NCBI GenBank assembly: GCA_964347995.1
Contig: CAYGBA010000020.1
Location: 1 to 24,299 of the forward strand
DNA: 24,299 bases
Direction of reading: 5' to 3'
DNA from: GCA-020348365 sp964347995
GTDB lineage: Archaea; Thermoproteota; Bathyarchaeia; Bathyarchaeales; Bathyarchaeaceae
Both the position numbers and the translations under genes were made by a program. Below are positions 14,818-22,275 of the stretch, one piece after another (the stretch's first letter is position 1; each line of letters opens with the position of its first letter). The notes below the pieces were generated by a model, which ran no database searches, was not told where the DNA came from, and saw only the letters and a program-made list of their open reading frames with translations.

Positions 14818-15708
14818 ATGAGCTATAGAGAGCTTTTCGTATCGCCTTCTCCGGTCTTCGGCGGTTCTCAAGAGGCGTATGAGGAAGCCGACTACGTGCT
14901 TTTCGGAGTCCCCTACGACTTGACTAGTACATATCGTTCAGGCGCGCGATTTGCACCTCTGGCTGTCAGGGAAGCCTCGTTAAACATCGAGACCTACAGT
15001 TTCAGAACTGGCATCGATATTGAGGATGTGAAGCTTCATGACTTGGGTGATGTTCATGTTGTTGGTGATGTCGAGGAGACTCTGCGGCGAGTCGAGGTGG
15101 TGACGAAGGATATTCTGAGTTCTGATAAGATGCCTGTGGTTATTGGTGGAGAGCATACCATCACGTTGGGTGCGATGCGATGCTTGGGCAGTAATGCTTC
15201 TATTGTGAGTTTTGACGCCCATTTGGATATGCGCGATGAATATATGGGCCGAAGCCTATGTCACGCCACCTTTATGCGGAGGTTGTGTGAACAGGTTGAG
15301 CCTGAGAAGATCTTGGAGATAGGCACCAGGGCCGTCTGCAAAGAAGAGCTAGATTATGCAAGCAAAGCTGGCGTCGAATTTTTGACGGTCCAGCAGATTA
15401 GAAGAGACGGCATCAAGAACATCGTGAAGAAAATACATGACTTTCTAGGCGATTCTGAAAGGACCTATCTAACGATTGACATGGACGTTCTAGACCCCGC
15501 CTTTGCGCCAGCGGTTCAGAATCCAGAGCCGGAAGGGCTGCGTATGGATGTGTTTCTAGACATCTTATGCAGGGTTTGTGACCGCAGAGTTGTGGCCTTC
15601 GATTTGGTTGAGGTTGCGCCTCACTATGATCAGGGAATAACCGCAATGCAGGCTGCGAGAATTATGTTCGAAGTATTGAGCCACGCAGAAAAAGCGAGGA
15701 AAAACTAG
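14818..15708 (+). CDS. speB: agmatinase (ureohydrolase family)
   Basis: A 296-residue binuclear-manganese ureohydrolase that splits agmatine into putrescine and urea. Mn ligands: His113 in GGEH, Asp133, His135 and Asp137 in FDAHLD, and Asp221 and Asp223 in DMDVLDP. NPEPEGL (235-241) resembles the agmatinase PEPGGL loop, arguing for agmatinase over arginase or formimidoglutamase. Archaea use putrescine-derived polyamines for nucleic-acid stabilisation and for hypusine on aIF5A; aIF5A is not seen beside it here. GAGGT lies about 10 nt before the ATG. It follows the small basic protein gene but probably has its own promoter. Confidence 0.93.
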   Translation: MSYRELFVSPSPVFGGSQEAYEEADYVLFGVPYDLTSTYRSGARFAPLAVREASLNIETYSFRTGIDIEDVKLHDLGDVHVVGDVEETLRRVEVVTKDILSSDKMPVVIGGEHTITLGAMRCLGSNASIVSFDAHLDMRDEYMGRSLCHATFMRRLCEQVEPEKILEIGTRAVCKEELDYASKAGVEFLTVQQIRRDGIKNIVKKIHDFLGDSERTYLTIDMDVLDPAFAPAVQNPEPEGLRMDVFLDILCRVCDRRVVAFDLVEVAPHYDQGITAMQAARIMFEVLSHAEKARKN

Positions 15709-15862
15709 CTCGCGTGATTAGAATCCTTTGCAATCTGATAGGACGCCTCTTTCAGCAATCTAGCAGTAACATCACTGAGGAAAATTGTTGTTTATTCTGT
15801 TTAGTCTCTTCCATCTCTAGCTCAAATCATCCAAATCAGAGAGCTTTTTAGCACGCTGGATG

Positions 15863-15868
15863 TATATC
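15863..15868 (+). promoter_or_regulatory. TATA box for DNA polymerase B
   Basis: TATATC, within TGTATATCTA, lies about 22 nt before the polymerase ATG at 15887. No Shine-Dalgarno is seen, so the message may be leaderless or have a leader of a few nucleotides. Confidence 0.5.
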
Positions 15869-15886
15869 TAACGGGACACGAGTGAC

Positions 15887-18553
15887 ATGAAGAAACGGCT
15901 AGACGAATTCTTTCCTACCCCTGAAACCGCGGAAAAAAGGAAGAAGCCTATTACCTCTTCGGGAGGTTCTACTGGGAAAAAAGAACGTACTGTTTCTAAA
16001 CCCTTAACTCCAAAAAACCTGCCTGCGTCACATTTCGTGTCCGCCACGTATGATGGTAAGAAAGGGTTAGCCTGCATAAAATTGTATGAGCCGAAGTCTG
16101 AGCGGATCTATCTGTGGTATGACACGACAGGTCACATGCCCTATTGCCTAACAAATTTGTCCATCGGTGAACTTGAGAAGATAGACCGTCTAGTCTCTCA
16201 TCCGAGGCTCGATCACTTTGAAACTATTGAGAAGTATGATGCTCTGCAAGATCAGCAAGTAGCTGTGACAAAGGTCGTTGGGAAAGATCCGTTGGCAATC
16301 GGCGGCCGCGCCCGAGGCTGCATTAGGGATATCATACCAGCGGAGTATCCGAAGATCGGTGGGATCGAGAGTGAAGCGAAGGTCTGGGAAGCAGCTATCA
16401 AATACTATCAGTGTTACATTTACGACCGACAACTGGCTCCGGGTATGATCTACAAGATCGAAGACGGCAGACTGACTCAAGTCAAACATGAGCCGTCCGA
16501 GAAAGTTGTCGAAGAGATCTGTAGGTTGTTCAAAGAGGAGCCTGAGGAGTTCTTGCAGAATGTGGAGATGTGGGCTAGGCTTCTGGAGTATCCCGCTCCT
16601 AGGTTTCGAAGAGTCGCCCTCGACATAGAGGTCTTCACGCCCATACCGACGCGTGTCCCAGACCCTCAGGAGGCGGCACATCCGGTAATCTGTGCAACTC
16701 TTCTAGGAAATGATGGAAAGAAGAGGGTTCTGCTTCTAAGGAGAGCGGATGTGAAGGAGGGCATTGGAAAGCTTTCCTCTGACGTAAACGTTGAATACTA
16801 TGATTCTGAGGAGAAGCTTATCCTCGAAATTTTCAGGGCACTTCAGGATTACCCGTTCACGATAACATTCAACGGAGACGACTTCGATCTACCGTATCTG
16901 TGGCATAGAGCTCAAAGACTGGGCTTAAGCAGAAAGCAGAATCCCATAGAGGTTGGGCGGAGAATCTGCCTGCTAGGACACAGCATTCACATCGACCTCT
17001 ACAAATTCTTCTTCAACAGGTCTATCCAGATCTACGCGTTTAATCAGAAGTATCGAGATGTGACGTTGGACAGCGTTGGAAAGGCTATTCTGGGATTGGA
17101 AAAGATCGAGTTGGAGAAGCCAATATCCGAGCTGTCCTACATGGAGCTCGCCGAATACTGCTTCAGAGACGCTGAGATTAATCTCAACCTCACTACGTTT
17201 GATGACGATCTGGTGATGAAGCTGATTTTGGCGCTGACGAGGATCAGTCGCATGCCTATGGAGGATGTCAGCCGGCAGGGTGTTTCAAGGTGGATTCGAA
17301 ATTTTCTTCACCACGAGCATCGTCGACGAAAAATGCTGATCCCCAACAAAGAGGACATCTTAGCTGTTAAAGGGGCGACTGCTACGAAGGCCATCATAAA
17401 GGGGAAGAAGTACAAGGGCGCCATCGTGGTTGACCCTGTTTCGGGAGTCCACTTCGATGTCAAGGTCATGGACTTCGCAAGTCTGTACCCCTCTATAATC
17501 AAGGTTCACAACTTAGGTTATCAGTCGATTCGGTGCTCTCACAGTGAATGTGAGGATAACAAGGTGCCCGACACTCCTCACTGGATCTGCGAGAAGCAGA
17601 GAGCACTCGAAAGCCTGTTGATTGGCTCGTTGAGGGACCTGAGGGTTAGGTGGTATAAGCCAAAGTCAAGAGATGAGAAGTTGCCCAGCGAGCTGCAGAG
17701 CTGGTACAATGTTATTCAGAGCGCGTTGAAGGTAATACTTAACGCGAGTTATGGAGTGTTTGGTGCGGAGACTTTTGATCTCTATTGTCCTCCTGTGGCC
17801 GAGGCAACGGCCTCTATTGGGAGGTATGTCATAACGCAGACGATAGACAAGGCTCGAGAGTTGGGAATTGAGGTTATTTATGGAGACACGGACAGCGTCT
17901 TCCTCAAGGCCCCTTCACAAGATCAGATCAACACTTTGGCAAGGTGGTCGGAGAAGGAGCTTGAGATGGAACTGGAGGTGGACAAAGTCTATAGATACTC
18001 GATTTTCAGCTCTCGGAAGAAAAACTATCTTGGGGTGTCGCCCGACGGGAGCATCGACGTGAAGGGAATGACCGGAAAGAAGAGGCATATTCCTATTTTC
18101 ATCAAGAAGGCGTTTGACCAGATGGAAGAGCGGCTGGGTGAAGCGAAGTCTCCAGCTGAATTCGAGGAGGCAAAGAAAGAGATTCGAACAATCGTTCGGA
18201 ATCGATACCTGAAATTGAAGCAACGTGAATGGGGTGAGCATCCTGACAAGCTGGCTTTCCATGTTGTTCTTGGAAAAGATCCGAGATATTATGTGAAGAC
18301 GACGCCGCAGCATGTGAAGGCTGCACTTATTCTTCAGAAAGAGGGCCACGAGGTTAGGGCTGGGGACCTGATGAGCTTCGTCAAAGTCGTCAATGAGCCT
18401 CATGTGAAGCCTGTTCAGCTGGCTTCTAACAGCGAGATAGATGTGGATAAGTATGTGGGTTATCTGCAGTCCACATTTGATCAGGTTCTAGACGCGTTGG
18501 GATTGAACTTTGACGAAATCATAGGGTTGACGAAGCTTGAGCGCTTCATGTGA
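15887..18553 (+). CDS. polB: family B DNA polymerase with 3'-5' exonuclease (PolB1-like)
   Basis: An 888-residue replicative-type polymerase. Exonuclease motifs: Exo I DIE (246-248), Exo II NGDDFDLPYL (329-338) and Exo III YCFRD (424-428). Polymerase motifs: A, DFASLYPSII (529-538); B, KVILNASYG (615-623); C, YGDTDS (665-670). All catalytic acids are present, so it should be active and proofreading. The motif A wording resembles crenarchaeal PolB1. No intein is inserted. The first nine residues (MKKRLDEFF) look like a PCNA-interacting peptide, followed by a disordered Lys/Ser/Thr-rich linker to about residue 45. The C-terminus LTKLERFM is a weaker PCNA-box look-alike. Cys550, Cys555, His565 and Cys568 after motif A could bind zinc. 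It is flanked by its own TATA box and a 3' hairpin. Confidence 0.95.
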   Translation: MKKRLDEFFPTPETAEKRKKPITSSGGSTGKKERTVSKPLTPKNLPASHFVSATYDGKKGLACIKLYEPKSERIYLWYDTTGHMPYCLTNLSIGELEKIDRLVSHPRLDHFETIEKYDALQDQQVAVTKVVGKDPLAIGGRARGCIRDIIPAEYPKIGGIESEAKVWEAAIKYYQCYIYDRQLAPGMIYKIEDGRLTQVKHEPSEKVVEEICRLFKEEPEEFLQNVEMWARLLEYPAPRFRRVALDIEVFTPIPTRVPDPQEAAHPVICATLLGNDGKKRVLLLRRADVKEGIGKLSSDVNVEYYDSEEKLILEIFRALQDYPFTITFNGDDFDLPYLWHRAQRLGLSRKQNPIEVGRRICLLGHSIHIDLYKFFFNRSIQIYAFNQKYRDVTLDSVGKAILGLEKIELEKPISELSYMELAEYCFRDAEINLNLTTFDDDLVMKLILALTRISRMPMEDVSRQGVSRWIRNFLHHEHRRRKMLIPNKEDILAVKGATATKAIIKGKKYKGAIVVDPVSGVHFDVKVMDFASLYPSIIKVHNLGYQSIRCSHSECEDNKVPDTPHWICEKQRALESLLIGSLRDLRVRWYKPKSRDEKLPSELQSWYNVIQSALKVILNASYGVFGAETFDLYCPPVAEATASIGRYVITQTIDKARELGIEVIYGDTDSVFLKAPSQDQINTLARWSEKELEMELEVDKVYRYSIFSSRKKNYLGVSPDGSIDVKGMTGKKRHIPIFIKKAFDQMEERLGEAKSPAEFEEAKKEIRTIVRNRYLKLKQREWGEHPDKLAFHVVLGKDPRYYVKTTPQHVKAALILQKEGHEVRAGDLMSFVKVVNEPHVKPVQLASNSEIDVDKYVGYLQSTFDQVLDALGLNFDEIIGLTKLERFM

Positions 18554-18579
18554 AGCATTAATTTTTTATGCCATGCTTC
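18552..18579 (+). terminator. hairpin with T-run after polB
   Basis: GAAGCAT (18552-18558) and its complement ATGCTTC (18573-18579) can pair around a 14-nt loop that contains six T (18562-18567). It overlaps the polB stop region. T-rich tracts end archaeal transcripts, so this is a plausible terminator, although the T-run is inside the loop and not after the stem. Confidence 0.4.
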
Positions 18580-18641
18580 TGACACGCCGCGACGACTTCA
18601 TAGACAGAGCGAAGAGACTGCGAAAGACAGGTTAAGGAGAA

Positions 18642-18662
18642 AGCATGCACGTCAGGCATGCT
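18642..18662. repeat. inverted repeat between convergent genes
   Basis: AGCATGC and GCATGCT pair perfectly around a 7-nt loop, immediately followed by CATGCATG (18663-18670). It sits 12 nt past the end of the minus-strand LLM gene and about 90 nt past polB, so it may be a bidirectional termination structure. No T-run follows on the minus strand. Confidence 0.35.
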
Positions 18663-18674
18663 CATGCATGCACA

Positions 18675-19637
18675 CTATATTTTTTCCATCACCAATCTCG
18701 CAAATGCTTGACTAGCTTTCAATGCTTCCTCACCTATTCCAGGAAACGTGACTTGGAAATAGTCGAATCCTAGATCAGTGAAAAACCGGAAGCGTTCTAT
18801 GACCTCTTCAGGATACCCTACCCAAGAACCCGGGGCATCTTTATGAAACAGCTCCTTCAACTTTTCGATAGGTATGTTATTTCGTTTCGATCGCCCAGTT
18901 AGATGGGTCTCCAACTCTTCTTCTGATTCTGTTACAAAAACTCCTGCAAATGCGAACAAGCTTTTGCCGACTTCTTTGTAGTCTCTTCCCATATTCTCAC
19001 AATGTCTTTTCAATACTTCCAGCTTGTGTTTCAGATCCGGGACTAACCATAGATTGCAGTAATCCGCGTATTTGGCTACCATTTTCAGTGTCCTCTTTTC
19101 TCCACCGCCTCCAATCATAATAGGAGGCATTGGTTTCTGCACGGGTTTTGGAGCCGAAAACGCGTCTTTAATCTTATAGTATTCTCCTTTGAAGGTCACC
19201 TTGGGTTCAGTCCACAACAACTTGATGATTTGGATCGCTTCTTCTAAGCGATCCATTCGACCTTTCAACGAGGGAAAGGGAATCCCATATGCGCGGTATT
19301 CGATCTTCTTCCAGCCAGCTCCTATTCCAAAAAACAGTCTACCATTAGAGATTACGTCAACTGTTGCTGCGATCTTTGCCAATACCGCTGGGTGGCGATA
19401 GGAATTGCAGGTGACTAGAGTTCCCAGACGGATTCTTTCTGTTTCTGCGCCCAAGGCTGCAAGTAAGGTCCATGCTTCCATACAGTTGCGGTCTTCAGAT
19501 TTGTCATCGAGGAAAAAATGGTCGCTACTCCAGATAGAGTCGTACCCGGCCTTTTCACCTTCTAAAGCGATTTTCTCCACTGACTTGTAGCTAAAACCTA
19601 GTTGAGGTTCAATCTGGATACCGAACTTGATTGACAT
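18675..19637 (-). CDS. LLM-class flavin (F420-type) oxidoreductase
   Basis: A 320-residue luciferase-like monooxygenase superfamily TIM barrel. Marks: YDSIWSSDHFFL near the N-terminus (SDH is typical of F420-dependent members), RIRLGTLVTCNSYRHPAVLAK, RLFFGIGAGW and PPIMIGGGGEKRTLKMVAKYADYCNLW. These fit the F420-dependent subgroup related to methylene-H4MPT reductase and F420-dependent glucose-6-phosphate dehydrogenase. The substrate is unknown, and FMN use cannot be ruled out. The ATG at 19637 has GAGGAG about 5 nt upstream. It is transcribed alone, toward polB; nothing nearby points to a pathway. Confidence 0.9.
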   Translation of the reverse strand: MSIKFGIQIEPQLGFSYKSVEKIALEGEKAGYDSIWSSDHFFLDDKSEDRNCMEAWTLLAALGAETERIRLGTLVTCNSYRHPAVLAKIAATVDVISNGRLFFGIGAGWKKIEYRAYGIPFPSLKGRMDRLEEAIQIIKLLWTEPKVTFKGEYYKIKDAFSAPKPVQKPMPPIMIGGGGEKRTLKMVAKYADYCNLWLVPDLKHKLEVLKRHCENMGRDYKEVGKSLFAFAGVFVTESEEELETHLTGRSKRNNIPIEKLKELFHKDAPGSWVGYPEEVIERFRFFTDLGFDYFQVTFPGIGEEALKASQAFARLVMEKI

Positions 19638-19752
19638 AGATTCTCCTCTATTCTGCCAGTTACTCTTGAGTTTCTGAGTTTATAACTTTCTAAATATGGA
19701 ATTGAAATGTTGAAGGAAATCTATGACAAAGCAAATTTGAACGTGCTAAACA

Positions 19753-19807
19753 CACTCGGCATGTATGCAAAGGACGGGTAAGGGTTATTCAATCAACCTG
19801 GCTAAAG
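19753..19807 (+). repeat. 55-base direct repeat, left copy beside N gap
   Basis: These 55 bases (starting CACTCGGCATGTATGC, ending CCTGGCTAAAG) are identical to 19908-19962 on the other side of the N run. The copy ends exactly where the N run begins. It looks like a shared contig end and not a biological repeat. Confidence 0.95.
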
Positions 19808-19907
19808 NNNNNNNNNNNNNNNNNNNNNNNNNNNNNNNNNNNNNNNNNNNNNNNNNNNNNNNNNNNNNNNNNNNNNNNNNNNNNNNNNNNNNNNNNNNNN
19901 NNNNNNN
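19808..19907. other. assembly gap of exactly 100 N
   Basis: One hundred N, the conventional length for a gap of unknown size in a scaffold. Any translation across it is meaningless. The flanks are identical 55-mers, so the real gap is probably absent (see findings). Confidence 0.98.
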
Positions 19908-19962
19908 CACTCGGCATGTATGCAAAGGACGGGTAAGGGTTATTCAATCAACCTGGCTAAAG
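19908..19962 (+). repeat. 55-base direct repeat, right copy beside N gap
   Basis: Identical to 19753-19807 and begins exactly where the N run ends. Overlapping the two copies would join the flanks into one continuous sequence 155 bases shorter. Confidence 0.95.
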
Positions 19963-20181
19963 GAAGGGGAAGGCTTTTCGGCGTTCTATTTCTATGAGTG
20001 CTTTGGCTTTGGCTTGTTCTGCTTTTAGCCAGGCAGTTTTTACGAAACCAGAAGGTACGTAACTCAGCGAACCGCTAGGCTTAGTCTCTGCATAGAACGG
20101 CCACGGGGAGACAGAGTCTTTATCCATTCCTAGCGCAAGAAGTAAGGTTTTCAGGAAAGAACCTTTTCCTAAAGGTTTCAT
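19957..20181 (-). CDS. small hypothetical protein (74 aa)
   Basis: A 74-residue minus-strand ORF starting MKPLGKGSFLKTLLLALGMD and ending with a Lys/Ala/Glu-rich helix (LKAEQAKAKALIEIERRK). The composition is plausible for a real protein, but no motif is recognised. A GTG at 20205 would add eight residues; neither start has a clear ribosome site. It diverges from the HTH_10 regulator gene, sharing the stretch with the paired palindromes, so it could be a target of that regulator. The stop lies inside the right copy of the 55-base repeat; collapsing the gap would not change it. Confidence 0.35.
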   Translation of the reverse strand: MKPLGKGSFLKTLLLALGMDKDSVSPWPFYAETKPSGSLSYVPSGFVKTAWLKAEQAKAKALIEIERRKAFPFL

Positions 20182-20240
20182 CTTTTGCACTCTTAACCAC
20201 CACACGCAAATCTATGGACGAGGAGAGACTTAGACTTTTC

Positions 20241-20256
20241 ACCGTCACATGACGGT
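20241..20256. promoter_or_regulatory. palindromic operator candidate 1
   Basis: ACCGTCA-CA-TGACGGT is a perfect 7-bp inverted repeat with a 2-nt spacer. Its core CGTCA-NN-TGACG recurs 25 bp downstream. It lies just upstream of a TATA-like element and in the stretch shared with the divergent small ORF. Confidence 0.6.
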
Positions 20257-20266
20257 AATGAGAGGC

Positions 20267-20281
20267 ACGTCATATGACGGT
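20267..20281. promoter_or_regulatory. palindromic operator candidate 2
   Basis: ACGTCA-TA-TGACGGT repeats the core CGTCA-NN-TGACG of the site at 20241-20256. The right half-site ATGACGGT is identical in both. It abuts the TATA-like TTATACC/AATATATC at about 20281-20297, the position expected for an activator or a promoter-blocking repressor in archaea. Confidence 0.6.
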
Positions 20282-20329
20282 TATACCAATATATCTCGCA
20301 ACAACCATTTCAGATTTGGTGCTCTTGAA

Positions 20330-21052
20330 GTGACGCTGTATGAAGTTGCTTTGAAGGTGGCCCTGCCGGTCTCATTTTACGCGGACATGACTCGCCGATT
20401 TCCATCTATGAGTGTATTCGTTTGGTGTAATAGAGAGAATGATGTTGTTGAGGTTGTTGTGAGGAACCCAGAGGAATATCCGCTTGTTATGAAGGAGTTT
20501 CATGCGCACCCTGTTGTGGGCGTAATTGAGGAAATGTCTGATGATCGCAGGCTTTACTTGAAAGTTAAGGAGTGTCATTGCATGAAACAAGACACGATCG
20601 TAAGGCATATCGGGGAATTAGATATCCTCAACGTCTTCCCAAACATGATAGAAAACGGCTGGGCTTACCATCGCCTTATTGTCTTTAGGCATAAGGATCT
20701 GGAGGAGCTTCTACGACGCTTTGACAATTGGGGATGGGTTTGTAAGATCTTACGCAAGGTTCCTTTTGATGGATTTATTGCGAGTTCCCTAACTCTGACG
20801 GCTGATGCTCTTTTCTCTGGGTTAACTGAGAGACAGATGGCTGCACTTATTACCGCTCACCGACATGGCTATTATAACCTGCCAAGGGACTCTGATGTTC
20901 AAACAATTGCCGCCAAAGAGAGAGTGCCGCGTACAACATTTCAAGAGCATCTCAAGAAGGCTGAAAACAAGCTCGTGGGCGCTTTAATGCCTCATATGAA
21001 GCTATTTAACCATGCGTCACCTGAAAGAAGACGGAGCCTGAGGGTAAAATAG
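20330..21052 (+). CDS. bacterio-opsin-activator-like HTH_10 transcription regulator
   Basis: A 240-residue regulator from the GTG at 20330. The C-terminal 60 residues (GLTERQMAALITAHRHGYY to about LVGALMPHM) form the HTH_10 domain of the archaeal Bat/TrmB-like group, with a helix-turn-helix around VQTIAAKERVPRTTFQEHL. The N-terminal 150 residues look like the sensor part usual in this group and include a CHC triplet that might bind metal. The frame is open to an ATG at 20249, but that ATG lies inside one palindrome and upstream of the TATA-like element at about 20281-20297. The GTG has GGTG about 8 nt upstream and opens directly into the conserved N-terminus (LYEVALKV). Ligand and targets are unknown; autoregulation through the palindromes is inferred. 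Confidence 0.85.
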   Translation: MTLYEVALKVALPVSFYADMTRRFPSMSVFVWCNRENDVVEVVVRNPEEYPLVMKEFHAHPVVGVIEEMSDDRRLYLKVKECHCMKQDTIVRHIGELDILNVFPNMIENGWAYHRLIVFRHKDLEELLRRFDNWGWVCKILRKVPFDGFIASSLTLTADALFSGLTERQMAALITAHRHGYYNLPRDSDVQTIAAKERVPRTTFQEHLKKAENKLVGALMPHMKLFNHASPERRRSLRVK

Positions 21053-21065
21053 GGATTCACTGCGT

Positions 21066-21563
21066 TCAGCTGCCTTTTTGCATGCGTGCTTGCTTGTTTT
21101 CTTTTTCTCGTAGTTGTCTTGCTTTGTCATACATTTTCAAGGATTCGTAGATTCGTGCTGCATCCAAGAGTTGGTCTGCTTTCTCTAGGGTTTGTGCATT
21201 ATTAAGCATCTGTGCTTGAAACAACTTGTCGCTGATATCCTCTGCGCCCTTAACTGTGAACGATGGGTCCTTGAAGGGTTTTGCCAGTTCCTCGAAGAGC
21301 TTTGGGTTGAGTGCAGCCACCAGGTTTACCGGTGCTTGGTCATAGGGGCTGTCGAGATAGCTCTTTATCAGTTTCTGTGTAAATTCGTCAACGCAATCTT
21401 CGGAACAAAGCCAAACATCCTTCTTAATGGATGCGCCCTCCTCGTGCGCGGAGAGTTCCAACTTGCGGTGCAGACACTTTTCACAACATGGGCTGCCACA
21501 GACTATGCATTTCTTGTTTTTCAAGAAGAGACCGCTGTTTCCACAGTTCGGACATTTCCCCAT
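21066..21563 (-). CDS. zinc-finger protein with C-terminal helical hairpin, hypothetical
   Basis: A 165-residue protein. The N-terminal 57 residues hold nine cysteines: Cys4/Cys7 (CPNC), Cys19/Cys22 (CIVC), Cys26/27/30 and Cys53/Cys57. This could bind two zinc ions in a FYVE- or treble-clef-like layout. The C-terminus has an amphipathic helix pair (LEKADQLLDAARIYESLKMY...), seen in archaeal zinc-ribbon proteins and reminiscent of a single TPR-like hairpin. The ATG at 21563 is chosen because GAGGGG lies 5 nt upstream; an earlier start at 21584 has no such support. Its role may be protein-protein or lipid/nucleic-acid binding; nothing decides. It converges on the HTH_10 gene, 13 nt between the stops. 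Confidence 0.72.
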   Translation of the reverse strand: MGKCPNCGNSGLFLKNKKCIVCGSPCCEKCLHRKLELSAHEEGASIKKDVWLCSEDCVDEFTQKLIKSYLDSPYDQAPVNLVAALNPKLFEELAKPFKDPSFTVKGAEDISDKLFQAQMLNNAQTLEKADQLLDAARIYESLKMYDKARQLREKENKQARMQKGS

Positions 21564-21903
21564 ATGTACCCCTCTGATTAACAAAGATTGTCTGCTCGCA
21601 TATTTTACATTATTTCTGCGTGCGTGTCATGGTTCTTGCATACATGCCCGTTTCACAATTCCTTTGGTGAAGGCTAATCGCAAGCTCACTATGCTTGAGC
21701 GGTTCATGTGAGAGAACAAGGGACAGAGGGAGTTCTCAAGCTGAAGAAACGGAACACGTTGGCTCTGGTCGTGTAGTTACTGTGAATTCATATTTTGACG
21801 AAACAATGTTTAAGGGCGAGATGTTACAAAGAGCAAATCACGTCAGATGCATAGTCGCAGGCGTAAGCTTGCGTGGGTTTCATGAAGCTGGAGATGGGTT
21901 GAG
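21564..21903. other. intergenic region, divergent promoters
   Basis: About 340 nt without a convincing gene. A minus-strand TATA-like GTAAAATATG lies near 21603-21612 for the zinc-finger gene. CATATTTTG at about 21788-21796 could serve the downstream membrane protein. At 21688-21711 there is a 24-base echo of the end of polB, including the stop codon. Confidence 0.4.
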
Positions 21904-22275
21904 ATGTCGCTTACGGAGTATTTGCATGAGAAGGCGGAGGAGTCTAGGCATAGCGAGATTGTTGGGCATCTAATTACGGTCACTGGGGTGATTTTTCTGA
22001 TGGGCGGAACGATGGTGACTGTTTCTGCCGTGAAGGATCCCGATTGGTTTCTGTTCATTCCGTATAAGTTGTCGTATCATCCGTATAGTCTCATGGGATT
22101 GATTTTTACGGTTCTCGCGTATATCCTTGTCGTCTTTGGACTTGTCATGGCCGTCCATTATGCTATGGAGCGGTCGTGGTACATGTGGCGGTTGCATGAG
22201 ACGCAGACCGAGGCGGAGGAGAAGCTTCGCTCTATGGTGAAGTATGTGGAGAAAGCCAAGAGCAAAGAGGAATAG
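21904..22275 (+). CDS. two-helix membrane protein with cytoplasmic tail, hypothetical
   Basis: A 123-residue protein with two hydrophobic segments, at about 20-42 and 62-86, joined by a short loop with several aromatic residues (DPDWFLFIPYKLSYHPY). A charged C-terminal helix (about 90-123, ending VEKAKSKEE) is likely cytoplasmic. There is no signal peptide cleavage site and no catalytic motif. The ATG at 21904 follows GGTTGAG closely. It stands alone, with a 378-nt gene-free stretch after it. Family not recognised. Confidence 0.7.
   Translation: MSLTEYLHEKAEESRHSEIVGHLITVTGVIFLMGGTMVTVSAVKDPDWFLFIPYKLSYHPYSLMGLIFTVLAYILVVFGLVMAVHYAMERSWYMWRLHETQTEAEEKLRSMVKYVEKAKSKEE

Larger units (their letters stand above)
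19638..19956. other. intergenic region with assembly gap
   Basis: About 320 nt including 100 N. The left part holds the LLM gene promoter on the minus strand. A 24-codon ATG ORF (19707-19781, starting MLKEIYDKANLNVLN) runs into the repeated sequence before the gap and stops there. No other gene is seen. Confidence 0.5.

Noticed and set aside
16610..17900. Possible intein or frameshift in DNA polymerase B
   Set aside because: Exo I-III and motifs A, B and C follow in one continuous frame with normal spacing; no splicing motifs are seen.
19753..19962. Direct repeat as an attachment site or CRISPR-like unit
   Set aside because: The copies abut the N run exactly and have an assembler-like length; no integrase or further copies are present.
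21695..21973. 92-codon plus-strand frame overlapping the start of the two-helix membrane protein
   Set aside because: Arg/Ser/Gly-rich low-quality translation, overlaps a well-supported gene in another frame and has no conserved motif.
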